47,970 nucleotides of DNA from JBNKZU01 sp050301795 (GTDB lineage: Bacteria > Pseudomonadota > Gammaproteobacteria > Thiohalomonadales > Thiohalomonadaceae). The stretch lies in the NCBI GenBank assembly GCA_050301795.1, contig JBNKZU010000039.1, forward strand, positions 1-47,970, read 5' to 3'. Numbering within the stretch: position 1 is the stretch's first letter; each line of letters starts with the position of its first letter. Under the pieces are notes generated by a model. The model ran no database searches, was not told the origin of the DNA, and saw only the letters and a program-made list of their open reading frames with translations. Both the position numbers and the translations under genes were made by a program. Of this stretch, positions 34,337 to 43,345 are shown in pieces.

Positions 34337-34906
34337 CTATATCAGATCTATCACTTCCCTGAGCTTATGAACCGTCATTGGTAATCCCTGTTTATATAGC
34401 GTTTCCAGCAGCTCATCCGCCGTATATACAGGATTACGCAATCGTTGCCTCTGCTTATGCACTGCCTTGCAGAACAATCCGGAATTAAGATCAAATAAGT
34501 GGCTTAAGAAGGTATCTGGTGACTGAACATCAATTTGATATTTCTCCATCACCGCTTTTGGAAAATCCTTTAGATTATTTGTCACAATGACATCGGCCTG
34601 ACACATTATCGCAGCAGCCAGAACATGTCTGTCATCCGGATCTGGTAATACCAGTGAATCAATTAGTATCTCGTAATTTTCAACAAGACAGTCCGGAACT
34701 GACTGATTCATCAGATTTACAGTCCGTTGTAGTTGTTCTTCAGTAAGATCGCTACGATTCAGCAGTAGGTTCCTGACCCATTCATCATGAATCTGATTTG
34801 TCCATTTTGCACGAAACTGCTCAGTCATTGCGACATTCATGAGCAAATCCCGTAGCGGAGCAGAGTATAAAACGCAGGCATCAAATACTGCTGTAAAATT
34901 TGCCAT
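34337..34906 (-). CDS. PIN-domain ribonuclease, toxin of a TA pair
   Basis: The 189-residue PIN protein has acidic residues of the active site in AVFDACVLYSAPLRDLL (D9), in DPDDRHVLAAAIMCQADVIVT, and at TNNLKDFP. Such toxins cleave RNA. It lies four bases after the excisionase-like gene, the usual antitoxin-first order. The size (larger than VapC) matches the PIN_3-like group, which pairs with helix-turn-helix antitoxins. A solitary RNase is less likely given the pairing. Confidence 0.8.
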   Translation of the reverse strand: MANFTAVFDACVLYSAPLRDLLMNVAMTEQFRAKWTNQIHDEWVRNLLLNRSDLTEEQLQRTVNLMNQSVPDCLVENYEILIDSLVLPDPDDRHVLAAAIMCQADVIVTNNLKDFPKAVMEKYQIDVQSPDTFLSHLFDLNSGLFCKAVHKQRQRLRNPVYTADELLETLYKQGLPMTVHKLREVIDLI

Positions 34907-34910
34907 TCAT

Positions 34911-35372
34911 CTAATATCCCATATTTAAATCCTGCGCCTGCTTAGCTAAATCATCTAAGGCTTTCTCCCGTTCACTCATGCTCTGCTCTTTATACGCAAG
35001 TAGATCTCTAAAATAGACCCTGCGGTGACTTCCAACTTTATGAAAATCAAGTTTTCCATCTTCCAAAATTTTTACAAGATAGGGGCGGGAAACATTAAGA
35101 AGATCTGCTGCCTGCTGAGTTGTCAGTTCTGCATGTTGTGGGATCAGCATCATTGCCTCACCTTCAGCCATATACGCCAGAATATCCACCAGCATACGCA
35201 TAGCCGCAACGGGTACCGTAATACTTTGATCTCCATCGATCAGTCTCAACCGTGCTGCATCACCTTTTCCGATTATTGCAGCTAACTGCCGACTACTTTC
35301 TGCCGCAATAATTCTATCTTCATCACTGGGAAGCGGTATGGTCTGACTGTTAAAACTAAATGTCTGAGACAT
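34911..35372 (-). CDS. excisionase-type helix-turn-helix antitoxin
   Basis: The 153-residue protein has an excisionase/MerR-like DNA-binding motif, LTTQQAADLLNVSRPYLVKILEDGKLDFHKVGSHRRVYFRDLLAYK (about residues 83-128). The N-terminal part is acidic and may bind the PIN toxin. Repeated CGAAAT-type words upstream are likely operators for autoregulation. It forms an operon with the toxin gene. Confidence 0.8.
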   Translation of the reverse strand: MSQTFSFNSQTIPLPSDEDRIIAAESSRQLAAIIGKGDAARLRLIDGDQSITVPVAAMRMLVDILAYMAEGEAMMLIPQHAELTTQQAADLLNVSRPYLVKILEDGKLDFHKVGSHRRVYFRDLLAYKEQSMSEREKALDDLAKQAQDLNMGY

Positions 35373-35411
35373 CCGAACACCTTTCTCGTTTAATCAAATA
35401 TTTATAATTCA

Positions 35412-35455
35412 ATACTAGTATACGAGCGAAATAATCGCAATAAACGAAATATTCG
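35412..35455. promoter_or_regulatory. operator/promoter region of the PIN antitoxin-toxin pair
   Basis: Two related words, CGAAATAATCG (35427-35437) and CGAAATATTCG (35445-35455), start 18 bases apart. The second is an inverted repeat. ATACTAGTAT at 35412-35421 is an exact palindrome. Together they probably bind the antitoxin. Confidence 0.5.
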
Positions 35456-35478
35456 AAACAAGATGTTACCTAAAATGA

Positions 35479-36696
35479 CTATAGCGCCTTTCCCTGTGTC
35501 ATCCTGGGCAGATCGCCACCGATCCCCATCGCTCTTTTGATCATCAGATCCTTAAGCGGCCCGGAGTAGTTGGCCAGGCTCATACCGAGATTACGGGCAA
35601 TCGAGAGTAGTGGATTGTCGTTGCTGTAGAGGCGTTTGAATACGTCCATCGCCCCCATTACTGCGACATTATCCGCCTTGCGCCAGCGTTCGTACTGGCG
35701 CAGCAGCCTGTGCGCGCCAATATCCTTTCCATCCCTGCGGGCTGCTACCACCAGCTCTGCCAGCGCGGCAACATCGGATACGCCGATATTCAGCCCCTGC
35801 CCGGCCAGTGGGTGGATGGCGTGTGCCGAGTTACCCATCAACACCACCCGTCCTTCGCTATAGCGGTTGGCGTGTCTGAGCACGAGTGGAAACGCACCAC
35901 GCCTGTCACAATCAAGCATCTCTCCGAGGTTATCACCAAAGGCGCTGTGCAACTCTTCAAGGAATGTGGCTTTATCCAGCGCTACCAGCTCTTCGGCATG
36001 TTCGGGTCTTGCCGACCAGACGAGTGAGCTAAGGTCTGGCTCCGGCATTGGCAGAAAGGCGATGGGGCCTTCGGGGGTAAAGCGTTGCCATGCTGCATCG
36101 GCATGGGGCTGTGAGGTTTTTACGGTGGCGACTACAGCGGTCTGGTCATACGCCCAGCCGGTGGTGGTGATCCCAACCTGATCCCGCACCCACGAATTGG
36201 CGCCATCGGTTGCAACCAGTAGCGGCGCCGTAAGCTGTTCACCACTATCGAGGGTTAAGGTCACCGACTCACTATTCTGGATCAGCGATTCGCCTTTGGC
36301 CGGGCAGATCAGATCAATGTCATCAAACCCACTAACGACGTTGCGCAGCGCCGACAGAATGACCCGGTTCTCAACAATATGCCCCAGATTCGGCTGCCCA
36401 ATATCGGCACAGTCAAAATCGATGCGTCCCGATCCGGTGCTGTCCCAGACGTGCATCTGGCCATAGGGGGCAAGACGCATCTGCCTCATCTCATCCCAGA
36501 CTCCGATCAGCTGATAGACGTTCTGCGTGGCGCGGGTGAGCGCACTGACACGAATGTCATACGGCTCGCCCGGTTCAAACGGGGTGAACTCAAACGGCTC
36601 AACAATCGCCATCCTGAGGCCATGTGGCCCCAGCGCTGCGGCAAGGCTTGCTCCAACCATACCGCCACCGACAATAATCAGATCATACTGTTTCAT
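35479..36696 (-). CDS. ubiI: UbiH/UbiF/VisC-family FAD hydroxylase (UbiI-like)
   Basis: The 405-residue flavoprotein monooxygenase acts in ubiquinone ring hydroxylation. The FAD dinucleotide motif is GGGMVGASLAAALG, the mid-chain DG motif is LVATDGANSWVRDQVG, and the FAD ribose motif is VVLMGNSAHAIHPLAGQGLNIGVSDV. It overlaps ubiH by four bases and ends the ygfB-pepP-ubiH-ubiI operon, the position of ubiI (C5 hydroxylase) in Escherichia coli. The position supports the name; UbiF-type C6 activity is an alternative. Confidence 0.85.
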   Translation of the reverse strand: MKQYDLIIVGGGMVGASLAAALGPHGLRMAIVEPFEFTPFEPGEPYDIRVSALTRATQNVYQLIGVWDEMRQMRLAPYGQMHVWDSTGSGRIDFDCADIGQPNLGHIVENRVILSALRNVVSGFDDIDLICPAKGESLIQNSESVTLTLDSGEQLTAPLLVATDGANSWVRDQVGITTTGWAYDQTAVVATVKTSQPHADAAWQRFTPEGPIAFLPMPEPDLSSLVWSARPEHAEELVALDKATFLEELHSAFGDNLGEMLDCDRRGAFPLVLRHANRYSEGRVVLMGNSAHAIHPLAGQGLNIGVSDVAALAELVVAARRDGKDIGAHRLLRQYERWRKADNVAVMGAMDVFKRLYSNDNPLLSIARNLGMSLANYSGPLKDLMIKRAMGIGGDLPRMTQGKAL

Positions 36697-37967
36697 TGTC
36701 TGTCACCTCCGAGCGGAACACCTCTGGCCAGCTTTGTCTGCTTTCCGAGAATACCGAGGGTCTGATGGGTCAGTAGTCGTCTGGCGGGCGGGAAGAGATC
36801 GAGCAGCACCATGCCGATGTCTCGGGCAATCACCGCCAGGGTATTATCGGTTGAGAAGAGCTTTACCATCGAGTTGGTCATGCCAGCCACGCGCAGATAG
36901 TCGCCCTTGCGCCACCGCTGGTAGTGTTTCATTACCGTTAGTGTTCCCGGATCTTCGCCATGCTCGGCAGCGGCAGAGATGACCTCTGCCAGCGCTGCGG
37001 CATCGCGCAGACCGAGGTTATACCCCTGTCCGGCAACCGGATGGATAATATGCGCAGCGTTGCCGATAAAGGCGACACGCGGCTGTGCAAACTCACGGAT
37101 AAACTGCAAGCGCAGCGGATAGGCGCTACGTGGTGTTACCGACAACACCCGGCCTGCACGTTTGCCAAAGCGCGCCTGCATACGCGCAATAAATTCATCA
37201 TCATTCAGCGCCATAATCTCATCGACCTGGTGGTCGTGCACTGTCCACACCAGTGACCAGCGATAGTCGCCATCCTCATGCCCATCCATCCACGCTGGTG
37301 CACGATTGGGCAGCATCGCCATCGGCCCGCTTTCGGTGAAGCGCTCAAACGCATAGCCGTTGTTTGGCTGATCGGTGGTGACGTTGGCAATGATCGCGGT
37401 CTGGTCGTAACGACCGTTCCACGTTCTGGCGTTCAGAAGCCGCGCAATGGAGGAGTTACCGCCATCAGAGGCAACCACCAGCCGGGTGGTTACGGTTTCG
37501 ATGTTGTCACCCTGCTCTACCGTCAGCTCAGCAATGTGCTGATGAGTGGCGATATTGATCACCTTCGCCGGGCAGAGCATGGTGAGATTCGCCATTTCGG
37601 CTAATCCCGGATTCATCGCCCGACCCATCACCCCGGCCTCGACCACATAGCCCAGCGCATCGACACTCTCATTCTCGGCACTAATGCGTGTGGCACCAAA
37701 ATGGCCGCGATCCGACACATGGATATTGGTAATGGGGGTAACGGTATCCTCAACCATCCTCTGCCACACGCCGAGGGTATTCAGGATCTCTTTTGATCCG
37801 TAAGAAAGCGCGATCGCACGCGAATCATAACTGGGGTGATCTGACGCCTGCGGCGCATAGGCCTCAATGAGCGCAATCTTTAATGAGGTGTGTTGCAGCG
37901 CATACGCAAGGCTGGCACCGACCATGCCGCCACCGACAATCACCAGATCATAATCATACTGTTTCAT
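36693..37967 (-). CDS. ubiH: 2-octaprenyl-6-methoxyphenol hydroxylase (UbiH)
   Basis: The 424-residue FAD monooxygenase hydroxylates the ubiquinone ring at C1. It has GGGMVGASLAYAL at the N terminus, VVASDGGNSSIARLL in the middle, and VAFIGNAAHIIHPVAGQGYNLGLRDAAAL for FAD binding. It is slightly longer than the usual 390-410 residues because of an extended C terminus (LGKQTKLARGVPLGGDRQ). It starts five bases after pepP and overlaps ubiI by four, with the same order as in Escherichia coli. Confidence 0.88.
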   Translation of the reverse strand: MKQYDYDLVIVGGGMVGASLAYALQHTSLKIALIEAYAPQASDHPSYDSRAIALSYGSKEILNTLGVWQRMVEDTVTPITNIHVSDRGHFGATRISAENESVDALGYVVEAGVMGRAMNPGLAEMANLTMLCPAKVINIATHQHIAELTVEQGDNIETVTTRLVVASDGGNSSIARLLNARTWNGRYDQTAIIANVTTDQPNNGYAFERFTESGPMAMLPNRAPAWMDGHEDGDYRWSLVWTVHDHQVDEIMALNDDEFIARMQARFGKRAGRVLSVTPRSAYPLRLQFIREFAQPRVAFIGNAAHIIHPVAGQGYNLGLRDAAALAEVISAAAEHGEDPGTLTVMKHYQRWRKGDYLRVAGMTNSMVKLFSTDNTLAVIARDIGMVLLDLFPPARRLLTHQTLGILGKQTKLARGVPLGGDRQ

Positions 37968-37972
37968 CGTTG

Positions 37973-39304
37973 TTATTTTTCCGAGGCCATTATTGTCTCT
38001 ATCTCATCAATTTCCTTGGGTGCGGCAGACGTTAAGACCTCATGCCCGTCCTCTGTCACCAAGACATCATCCTCAATGCGAATGCCGATGTTCCACCACT
38101 TCTTGGCAACACCTTTGGTTTCGGCGGCGATATAAAGCCCAGGTTCAATCGTCATCACCATGCCCGGCTCCAGCACCCGCCACTCATCACCAACTTTATA
38201 ATCGCCAACATCATGAACGTCCATTCCGATCCAGTGCCCCGTTCGGTGCATATAGAATGGTTTATAGGCCTCTTTTTCGATAAGTTTGTTGATGTTTTTT
38301 CCCTTGAGGATACCGAGTTCAACCAACCCTGCGGTGATCACCTTCAGTGCGGCTTCATGGGGATCATTCCAGTGATTTCCCGGTTTAACCGCATCAATCG
38401 CCGCATACTGAGCATCCAGTACAATCTGGTAGAGCTGGCGCTGCTCCTTCGAAAAGGTGCCATTGACTGGAAAGGTACGAGTAATATCTGAGGCGTAGTA
38501 TTGATACTCACAACCGGCATCGATAAGTAACAGATCGCCATTTTTTAACTTGCTTCTATTTTCGGTGTAGTGAAGCACACAGCCATTAGCGCCAGAACCA
38601 ACAATTGATGGATAGGCCTCATAATAGGCGCCCTGTTTAAGAAAATGAAAAAGAAACTCCGCCTCGATTTGATACTCATACTGTCCAACGCTTGTCCTGC
38701 TCATTGCGATGCGATGTGCCTCTGCTGAGATCTCCGCTGCCTTACGCATCATTTTAATCTCGGCACTACTTTTATAGAGGCGCATATCATGAAGCATGTG
38801 ATCAAGCGCAATATACTCATTAGGGATATGGGTGCCTGAGCGGGACTGAGAACGCAGCCGGTTGATCCATTTCATCACCTGCTGATCAAAGTCAGGGTTG
38901 CACCCCATTGCATAATAGACCTTCTCTCGATTCTCAAGTAACCCCGGAAGGATCTCATCGATATCGGTGATCGGAAATGCGTCATCCGCACCAAAGCTGT
39001 TCATTGCACCTTCGAGTCCGGCTCGATAGCCGTGCCACGTCTCCATCAATGCATCACGCTCTCGACAGAAGAGGATATACTCTCCGTGCTCGCGTCCGGG
39101 GATAATAACGGCAACAGCATCCGGCTCTTCAAACCCAGTGAGGTAGTAAAAATCACTATCGGGGCGATATTTATACTCCACATCGCGGTTACGAATCTGT
39201 ACCGGTGCCGCTGGCAAAATAGCGATGGCACCTTTTCCCATCTGCTTTTTTAACTGATTACGACGCTTTGCAAACTCTCGCTTTGACATTTGTGGATTGG
39301 ACAT
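37973..39304 (-). CDS. pepP: Xaa-Pro aminopeptidase
   Basis: The 443-residue cytosolic dimetal enzyme removes N-terminal residues next to proline. An N-terminal AMP_N domain precedes the pita-bread fold. Metal ligands are visible in LLIDAGCEYQYYASDITRTFP, HRTGHWIGMDVHDVG, MVMTIEPGLYI and IGIRIEDDVLV. The length is normal. It lies 17 bp after ygfB in the ubiquinone operon. Confidence 0.95.
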   Translation of the reverse strand: MSNPQMSKREFAKRRNQLKKQMGKGAIAILPAAPVQIRNRDVEYKYRPDSDFYYLTGFEEPDAVAVIIPGREHGEYILFCRERDALMETWHGYRAGLEGAMNSFGADDAFPITDIDEILPGLLENREKVYYAMGCNPDFDQQVMKWINRLRSQSRSGTHIPNEYIALDHMLHDMRLYKSSAEIKMMRKAAEISAEAHRIAMSRTSVGQYEYQIEAEFLFHFLKQGAYYEAYPSIVGSGANGCVLHYTENRSKLKNGDLLLIDAGCEYQYYASDITRTFPVNGTFSKEQRQLYQIVLDAQYAAIDAVKPGNHWNDPHEAALKVITAGLVELGILKGKNINKLIEKEAYKPFYMHRTGHWIGMDVHDVGDYKVGDEWRVLEPGMVMTIEPGLYIAAETKGVAKKWWNIGIRIEDDVLVTEDGHEVLTSAAPKEIDEIETIMASEK

Positions 39305-39321
39305 CTAAACCTCAGGAACCC

Positions 39322-39891
39322 TTAATGAATGGTATGTTTCTGTTGTGACTCTTGTTTAATTGTCGTGAGTGTATCGTGAATAAAGATGACGCCTGTTTTG
39401 ACATATTCAATGATCTCAAACAGTGAGCGCTCATCCTCTTCGGTTTGATCAAAGTTGTAGTTCTCGATTTGTGAGATCTCCTCAAGATCTTTAATCATCT
39501 CCTTTAGCTCCTGAGATTGTCCATCAATCCACTGGGATCCCTTGAAATTTAGCCCCATAATATAACCCTGACACCAGCTTGCAAGTGCATAGACCCGCTC
39601 CTGGAACGGTTCTTCATCATCCGGCATGAGCGGCATAAAACTCAATGCATCTTCACTCAGTCCTTGGTTGATCAAATCAATCTGCTGGTTAATCTGATCA
39701 ATCGTCTCCTTCACGACAAGATCATTCGGATCATACTCAACCTTAAAAAACTCCAGCCATAACGCATCAACATCATCCTCATACAGGCTTACTAAAGCGG
39801 TGATAACGCCATGAAATTCATAAGGCTCGCACTCTGTCTCCGCACGTTCCAGCAACTGCGCCAGTACCTCTATCTGCTCCGATGAAAACAT
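39322..39891 (-). CDS. ygfB: UPF0149/YgfB-family protein
   Basis: The 189-residue acidic, helical protein of the UPF0149 group shows YEFHGVITALVSL near the N terminus and ASWCQGYIMGLNFKGSQW in the middle, both family blocks. Its biochemical role is poorly known; YgfB in Pseudomonas affects AmpC regulation. As in many gammaproteobacteria it heads the operon with pepP, ubiH and ubiI, and is divergent from the zapB-like/zapA genes. Confidence 0.9.
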   Translation of the reverse strand: MFSSEQIEVLAQLLERAETECEPYEFHGVITALVSLYEDDVDALWLEFFKVEYDPNDLVVKETIDQINQQIDLINQGLSEDALSFMPLMPDDEEPFQERVYALASWCQGYIMGLNFKGSQWIDGQSQELKEMIKDLEEISQIENYNFDQTEEDERSLFEIIEYVKTGVIFIHDTLTTIKQESQQKHTIH

Positions 39892-39961
39892 CTCAACTCT
39901 ACTTTATTAATGGAAAGTGTGGATGGTATCACTGACGTCACAAAACCTCTAACGAAGGAGA

Positions 39962-39990
39962 TTGACCCGCATCAGTCGCACAACTATAGT
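39962..39990 (+). promoter_or_regulatory. sigma-70 promoter for the zapB-like/zapA operon
   Basis: TTGACC at 39962-39967 and TATAGT at 39985-39990 are separated by the ideal 17 bases. The start codon of the 74-residue gene is 51 bases downstream. Confidence 0.7.
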
Positions 39991-40041
39991 GAGGCTTATA
40001 GGTAATGGTGTATCATCCCTGTTAGCAAAATCTTTATTGAT

Positions 40042-40266
40042 ATGAATGATAAAAACATGACTGAAAAAGAGCTGGAACAACTTGTCGATAAGGTCGATGC
40101 ACTGATCTCGCACATTAGTCAATTAAAGAGTGAGAATCGCACGCTTCGTGAAAGTCAGTCGTCATTAATGGCTGAGCGCTCTCGCTTAATCGAAAAGAAT
40201 GAGAATGCCCGTAGTCGTGTAGAGGCGATCATTACTCGTCTCAAAGCGATGGAAATTGAGATATGA
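40042..40266 (+). CDS. small coiled-coil protein next to zapA (TIGR02449/ZapB-like)
   Basis: This 74-residue protein is almost wholly a coiled coil (LEQLVDKVDALISHISQLKSENRTLRESQSSLMAERSRLIEKNENARSRVEAIITRLKAME). Such small proteins preceding zapA belong to the TIGR02449 group and resemble ZapB, which works with ZapA at the division ring. Its stop overlaps the zapA start (ATGA). The function is inferred from neighbour and shape. Confidence 0.8.
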   Translation: MNDKNMTEKELEQLVDKVDALISHISQLKSENRTLRESQSSLMAERSRLIEKNENARSRVEAIITRLKAMEIEI

Positions 40267-40565
40267 GTAAACCACCCAATCAAGAACAGATCACCCTACT
40301 TGGTAAGGTTTATACCATTGTATGCACCCCTGAAGAGCGTCATGATCTGCTTGATGCAGCAGCGCTACTGAATACTAAGATGAGTGAAATCCGTGAAGCA
40401 GATCGGGTGATGAACAACGAAAAGGTTGCCATTATGGCTGCGCTTAACCTATCTCATGATGTGTTAAAAGAACAACGCAAAGTAAAACTCTCTTCTGATA
40501 TTTCATCGAGACTGTCTCAGATCAATGAACGCCTCACTAACGAGCTTGGACAATTTAACGATTAA
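40263..40565 (+). CDS. zapA: cell division protein ZapA
   Basis: The 100-residue protein crosslinks FtsZ filaments at midcell. The N-terminal globular part (VTLLGK-like: QITLLGKVYTIVCTPEERHDLLDAAALLNTKMSEIRE) and the C-terminal coiled coil are both present. It overlaps the preceding coiled-coil gene by four bases, and 6S RNA follows at once, the classic zapA-ssrS-ygfA order. Confidence 0.95.
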   Translation: MSKPPNQEQITLLGKVYTIVCTPEERHDLLDAAALLNTKMSEIREADRVMNNEKVAIMAALNLSHDVLKEQRKVKLSSDISSRLSQINERLTNELGQFND

Positions 40566-40567
40566 AG

Positions 40568-40765
40568 ATTTGGGTATCCCTACGGTGCTCGCTTTGTAAT
40601 GCCGGGTATTTTCTTGAGCCTATTCACTACCCCGGGGACATTAAACATAAACAGTGTGCATGTCCGTCATTGTACGGAAAGCCTAAAGCTTATGTTGTTG
40701 TTCCCACTTGAACCGTTTGGTTCAAGAACGAAGGTATCGGCGGCACAGGTGGGGCTACCCTCCTA
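40568..40765 (+). ncRNA. ssrS: 6S RNA, RNA polymerase-binding regulator
   Basis: The gap of about 200 bases between zapA and ygfA has 6S features. An outer stem pairs GGGTATCCC (40572-40580) with GGGGCTACCC (40751-40760). Landmarks shared with the Escherichia coli RNA include CATGTCCGTC, AAGCCTAAAGC, the hairpin CTTGAACCG-TTTGGTTCAAG and CGGCGGCAC. 6S RNA mimics an open promoter and holds sigma-70 polymerase in stationary phase. The exact ends are estimates. Confidence 0.88.
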
Positions 40766-40774
40766 ATTCTTATC

Positions 40775-41383
40775 ATGACTATTCAACGCCAACAGATTCG
40801 AAACGAGGTTCGGCAGCATCGTCGCAATCTCGACGTCAACACTCATTACACCCTTTCACAAAAACTCTGCAATAACCTTATCCGCTCAAATCAGTTTCGT
40901 AATAGTGATCATATTGCCGTTTATCTGACGAATGATGGCGAGGTCGATCTTATGCCCCTGGTAGAACAGGGGTGGAAGATGAAAAAAAAGTTCTATCTAC
41001 CGATCCTCTCTCCGATATTTCATAATCGTCTCTGGTTTGCACCATTTAATGATCAAAGCATCATGGTCATTAACCGCTTTGGAATTGCAGAGCCCGATAT
41101 TAACTGGCGAAACGCAAAACCAGCCTATGCACTTGATCTGATCCTGATGCCGTTAGTTGCATTTGATCTAAATGGAAACCGACTAGGAATGGGTGGTGGC
41201 TTTTATGATCGAACCTTGGCCTACCTCAATCAGCGCAAGGTGTGGCGCAGACCCTATTTGATGGGAACCGCGTTTGAGTTCCAGTGCTACCCAAAGCTTC
41301 CGAGTGAATCATGGGATATTCCAATGAATGGAATAATCACCGAGAGAGACGCATTCACACTGGATATGGATAGATCGACCTAA
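40775..41383 (+). CDS. ygfA: 5-formyltetrahydrofolate cyclo-ligase
   Basis: The 202-residue cytosolic enzyme converts 5-formyl-THF to 5,10-methenyl-THF using ATP. The N terminus IRNEVRQHRRNL and the nucleotide-binding block GNRLGMGGGFYDRTLAYL are the family signatures. It starts just after 6S RNA, and in relatives is co-transcribed with it. The length is normal. Confidence 0.93.
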   Translation: MTIQRQQIRNEVRQHRRNLDVNTHYTLSQKLCNNLIRSNQFRNSDHIAVYLTNDGEVDLMPLVEQGWKMKKKFYLPILSPIFHNRLWFAPFNDQSIMVINRFGIAEPDINWRNAKPAYALDLILMPLVAFDLNGNRLGMGGGFYDRTLAYLNQRKVWRRPYLMGTAFEFQCYPKLPSESWDIPMNGIITERDAFTLDMDRST

Positions 41384-41389
41384 ACCGCT

Positions 41390-42901
41390 TTACTTTAAAA
41401 AGAGGGTGTACGCCGGATTATCGTCCTCTGCCCAGTAGGGATAATCGAGACCATCAAGGAACTGATAAAACTTCTCCAGTTCGCTATTACTAACCTCAAT
41501 CCCCGCCAGCACCCGACCATAAGCAGCACCATGATTACGATAATGGAATAGCGATATATTCCAATCACCACCCATGCGATTGAGAAAACGCAGCAGCGCG
41601 CCAGGGCGCTCAGGAAACTGGAAGCGAACCATACGTTCATCACTGATATTCGAGCGTCCACCAACCATATGGCGAATATGGAGTTTGGCCATCTCATTAT
41701 CCGAAAGATCCTCTACAGCGTAATCATTGGTTTTGAGTTGCGAGATCAGTTGCTGCTTCTCCTCTTCACCATTCATCATCTGAATACCGACGAAGATATG
41801 TGCATTCTCATTATCGGCATAGCGATAATTAAATTCGGTAATTGGACGCTGTCCGAGCATTTCACAGAACTGGCGAAAACTGCCGGGGCGCTCAGGGATA
41901 GTGACGGCAAAGATTGCTTCGCGTTTTTCACCGATCTCCGCCCGCTCTGCAACATGGCGCAACCGATCAAAATTGATATTTGCACCACTATCTATCGCAA
42001 TAAATTGCTTCCCCTTAACCTTTTCACGCTGAATATATTTCTTTAATCCAGCAACCGATAAGGCTCCCGCAGGCTCTGCAATCGAGCGTGTATCCTCAAA
42101 GATGTCTTTAATCGCAGCACAGATCTCATCGGTGCTGACCAGAATCACCTCATCGACATACTCTTTAGCGATTCGAAATGGCTCTTCACCCACTTGCGTT
42201 ACAGCTACACCATCAGCAAAGATACCCACCTGTTCGAGCACAACCCGCTCTCCCGCTTTTAGTGCGGCATCAAGACAAGGGGCATCATCTGGTTCAACCC
42301 CAATCACCTTAATCTGAGGTTTGAGGTATTTGATAAACGCAAGAATACCTGCAATCAAACCACCGCCGCCAACAGGGACGAAGATGGCATCAATCTCGCC
42401 ATCATGTTGACGCAGGATCTCCATGGCTATCGTTCCTTGCCCTGCAATCACATCGGGATCATCGTAAGGATGGACGAAGGTTTTATTATATTTTTGAGCT
42501 AACAGTTTTGCGTGTTCATAACAGTCGTTATAGGTATTACCGTGCAACTCGATCCTTGCACCCATGTTTGATACTGACTGCACCTTTATTGATGGTGTGG
42601 TCTTCGGCATGACGATAAGCGCATCAATATCAAGCTTTGCTGAGGAGAGGGCAACGCCCTGTGCATGATTTCCGGCTGAGGCCGTTATCACACCTCTCTC
42701 TCGCTGCTCTTCGCTAAGATTCGCCATACAGTTATAGGCGCCGCGAAGTTTAAACGAGAACACAGGCTGAAGATCCTCCCGCTTAAGCCATATCTGGTTC
42801 CCAAGACGACGTGATAGCTGTGGTGCCAACTCAAGAGGGGTCTCATGAGCCAATTCATAAACCTTTGAGGTCACTATTTTGCGAATATAGTCGCTTAACA
42901 T
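41390..42901 (-). CDS. ilvA: threonine dehydratase, biosynthetic
   Basis: The 503-residue PLP enzyme makes 2-oxobutanoate from threonine, the first step to isoleucine. The PLP lysine is in FSFKLRGAYN, and the phosphate loop GGGGLIAG is in VPVGGGGLIAGI. Two C-terminal ACT-like domains (FAVTIPERPGSF and VRFQFPERPGALLRFL) allow isoleucine feedback. The start at ATG 42901 is supported by GGGAG seven bases upstream; an upstream TTG is unlikely. The gene is convergent with ygfA. Confidence 0.95.
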   Translation of the reverse strand: MLSDYIRKIVTSKVYELAHETPLELAPQLSRRLGNQIWLKREDLQPVFSFKLRGAYNCMANLSEEQRERGVITASAGNHAQGVALSSAKLDIDALIVMPKTTPSIKVQSVSNMGARIELHGNTYNDCYEHAKLLAQKYNKTFVHPYDDPDVIAGQGTIAMEILRQHDGEIDAIFVPVGGGGLIAGILAFIKYLKPQIKVIGVEPDDAPCLDAALKAGERVVLEQVGIFADGVAVTQVGEEPFRIAKEYVDEVILVSTDEICAAIKDIFEDTRSIAEPAGALSVAGLKKYIQREKVKGKQFIAIDSGANINFDRLRHVAERAEIGEKREAIFAVTIPERPGSFRQFCEMLGQRPITEFNYRYADNENAHIFVGIQMMNGEEEKQQLISQLKTNDYAVEDLSDNEMAKLHIRHMVGGRSNISDERMVRFQFPERPGALLRFLNRMGGDWNISLFHYRNHGAAYGRVLAGIEVSNSELEKFYQFLDGLDYPYWAEDDNPAYTLFLK

Positions 42902-43051
42902 GTCGTCTCCCTGCAATTTGTGTGCAGATCTAATCGTGAGTTAGGGTGGTTACTCGTTGTACTTTTATTACGGCGTCTATTCTTACTTACTTCTGCACTA
43001 AAATAAATGAACTATCGCCATCAACTGCCACAAACTGATATTATTAATGTC

Positions 43052-43259
43052 TGTTGGACATTTATCTTCAGCACTGCCAGAGACGTTTTTTTCGTCCAAT
43101 AAGACAGAAAGAGCGTAATGTGGTTATTCCACATAAGCGATTGATAACGCAGTTGGACGGAAAAAACATCCGGTTCCTTCGGGTTGCTCATAAAAAAAGC
43201 GTCACCCTTGTTATTCATCGTTCATTTGGAATAACCAGATATCACTCCTAACGCCTTGA
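43052..43259 (-). repeat. dispersed structured repeat, copy 2
   Basis: The inverted counterpart of 1-210. It fills half of the 432-bp ilvA-rpiA gap; the rest shows nothing clear. The hairpin ATGTGG-TTATT-CCACAT at 43118-43134 is the compensatory partner of the copy 1 hairpin. GACG and CGTC face each other across a T-run at 43082-43096. A 65-residue frame here reads like the frame in copy 1 (RYQS, WNN and YWTKK words), which explains why such elements are often annotated as small proteins. Confidence 0.75.
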
Positions 43260-43345
43260 TTGCGACTTTTTCAGGCAGCAACAGTGGTGAAGATGAAGGT
43301 TAAACAAACCCAAATCCATTCAATAGATAAAATATGGTTGTTACT

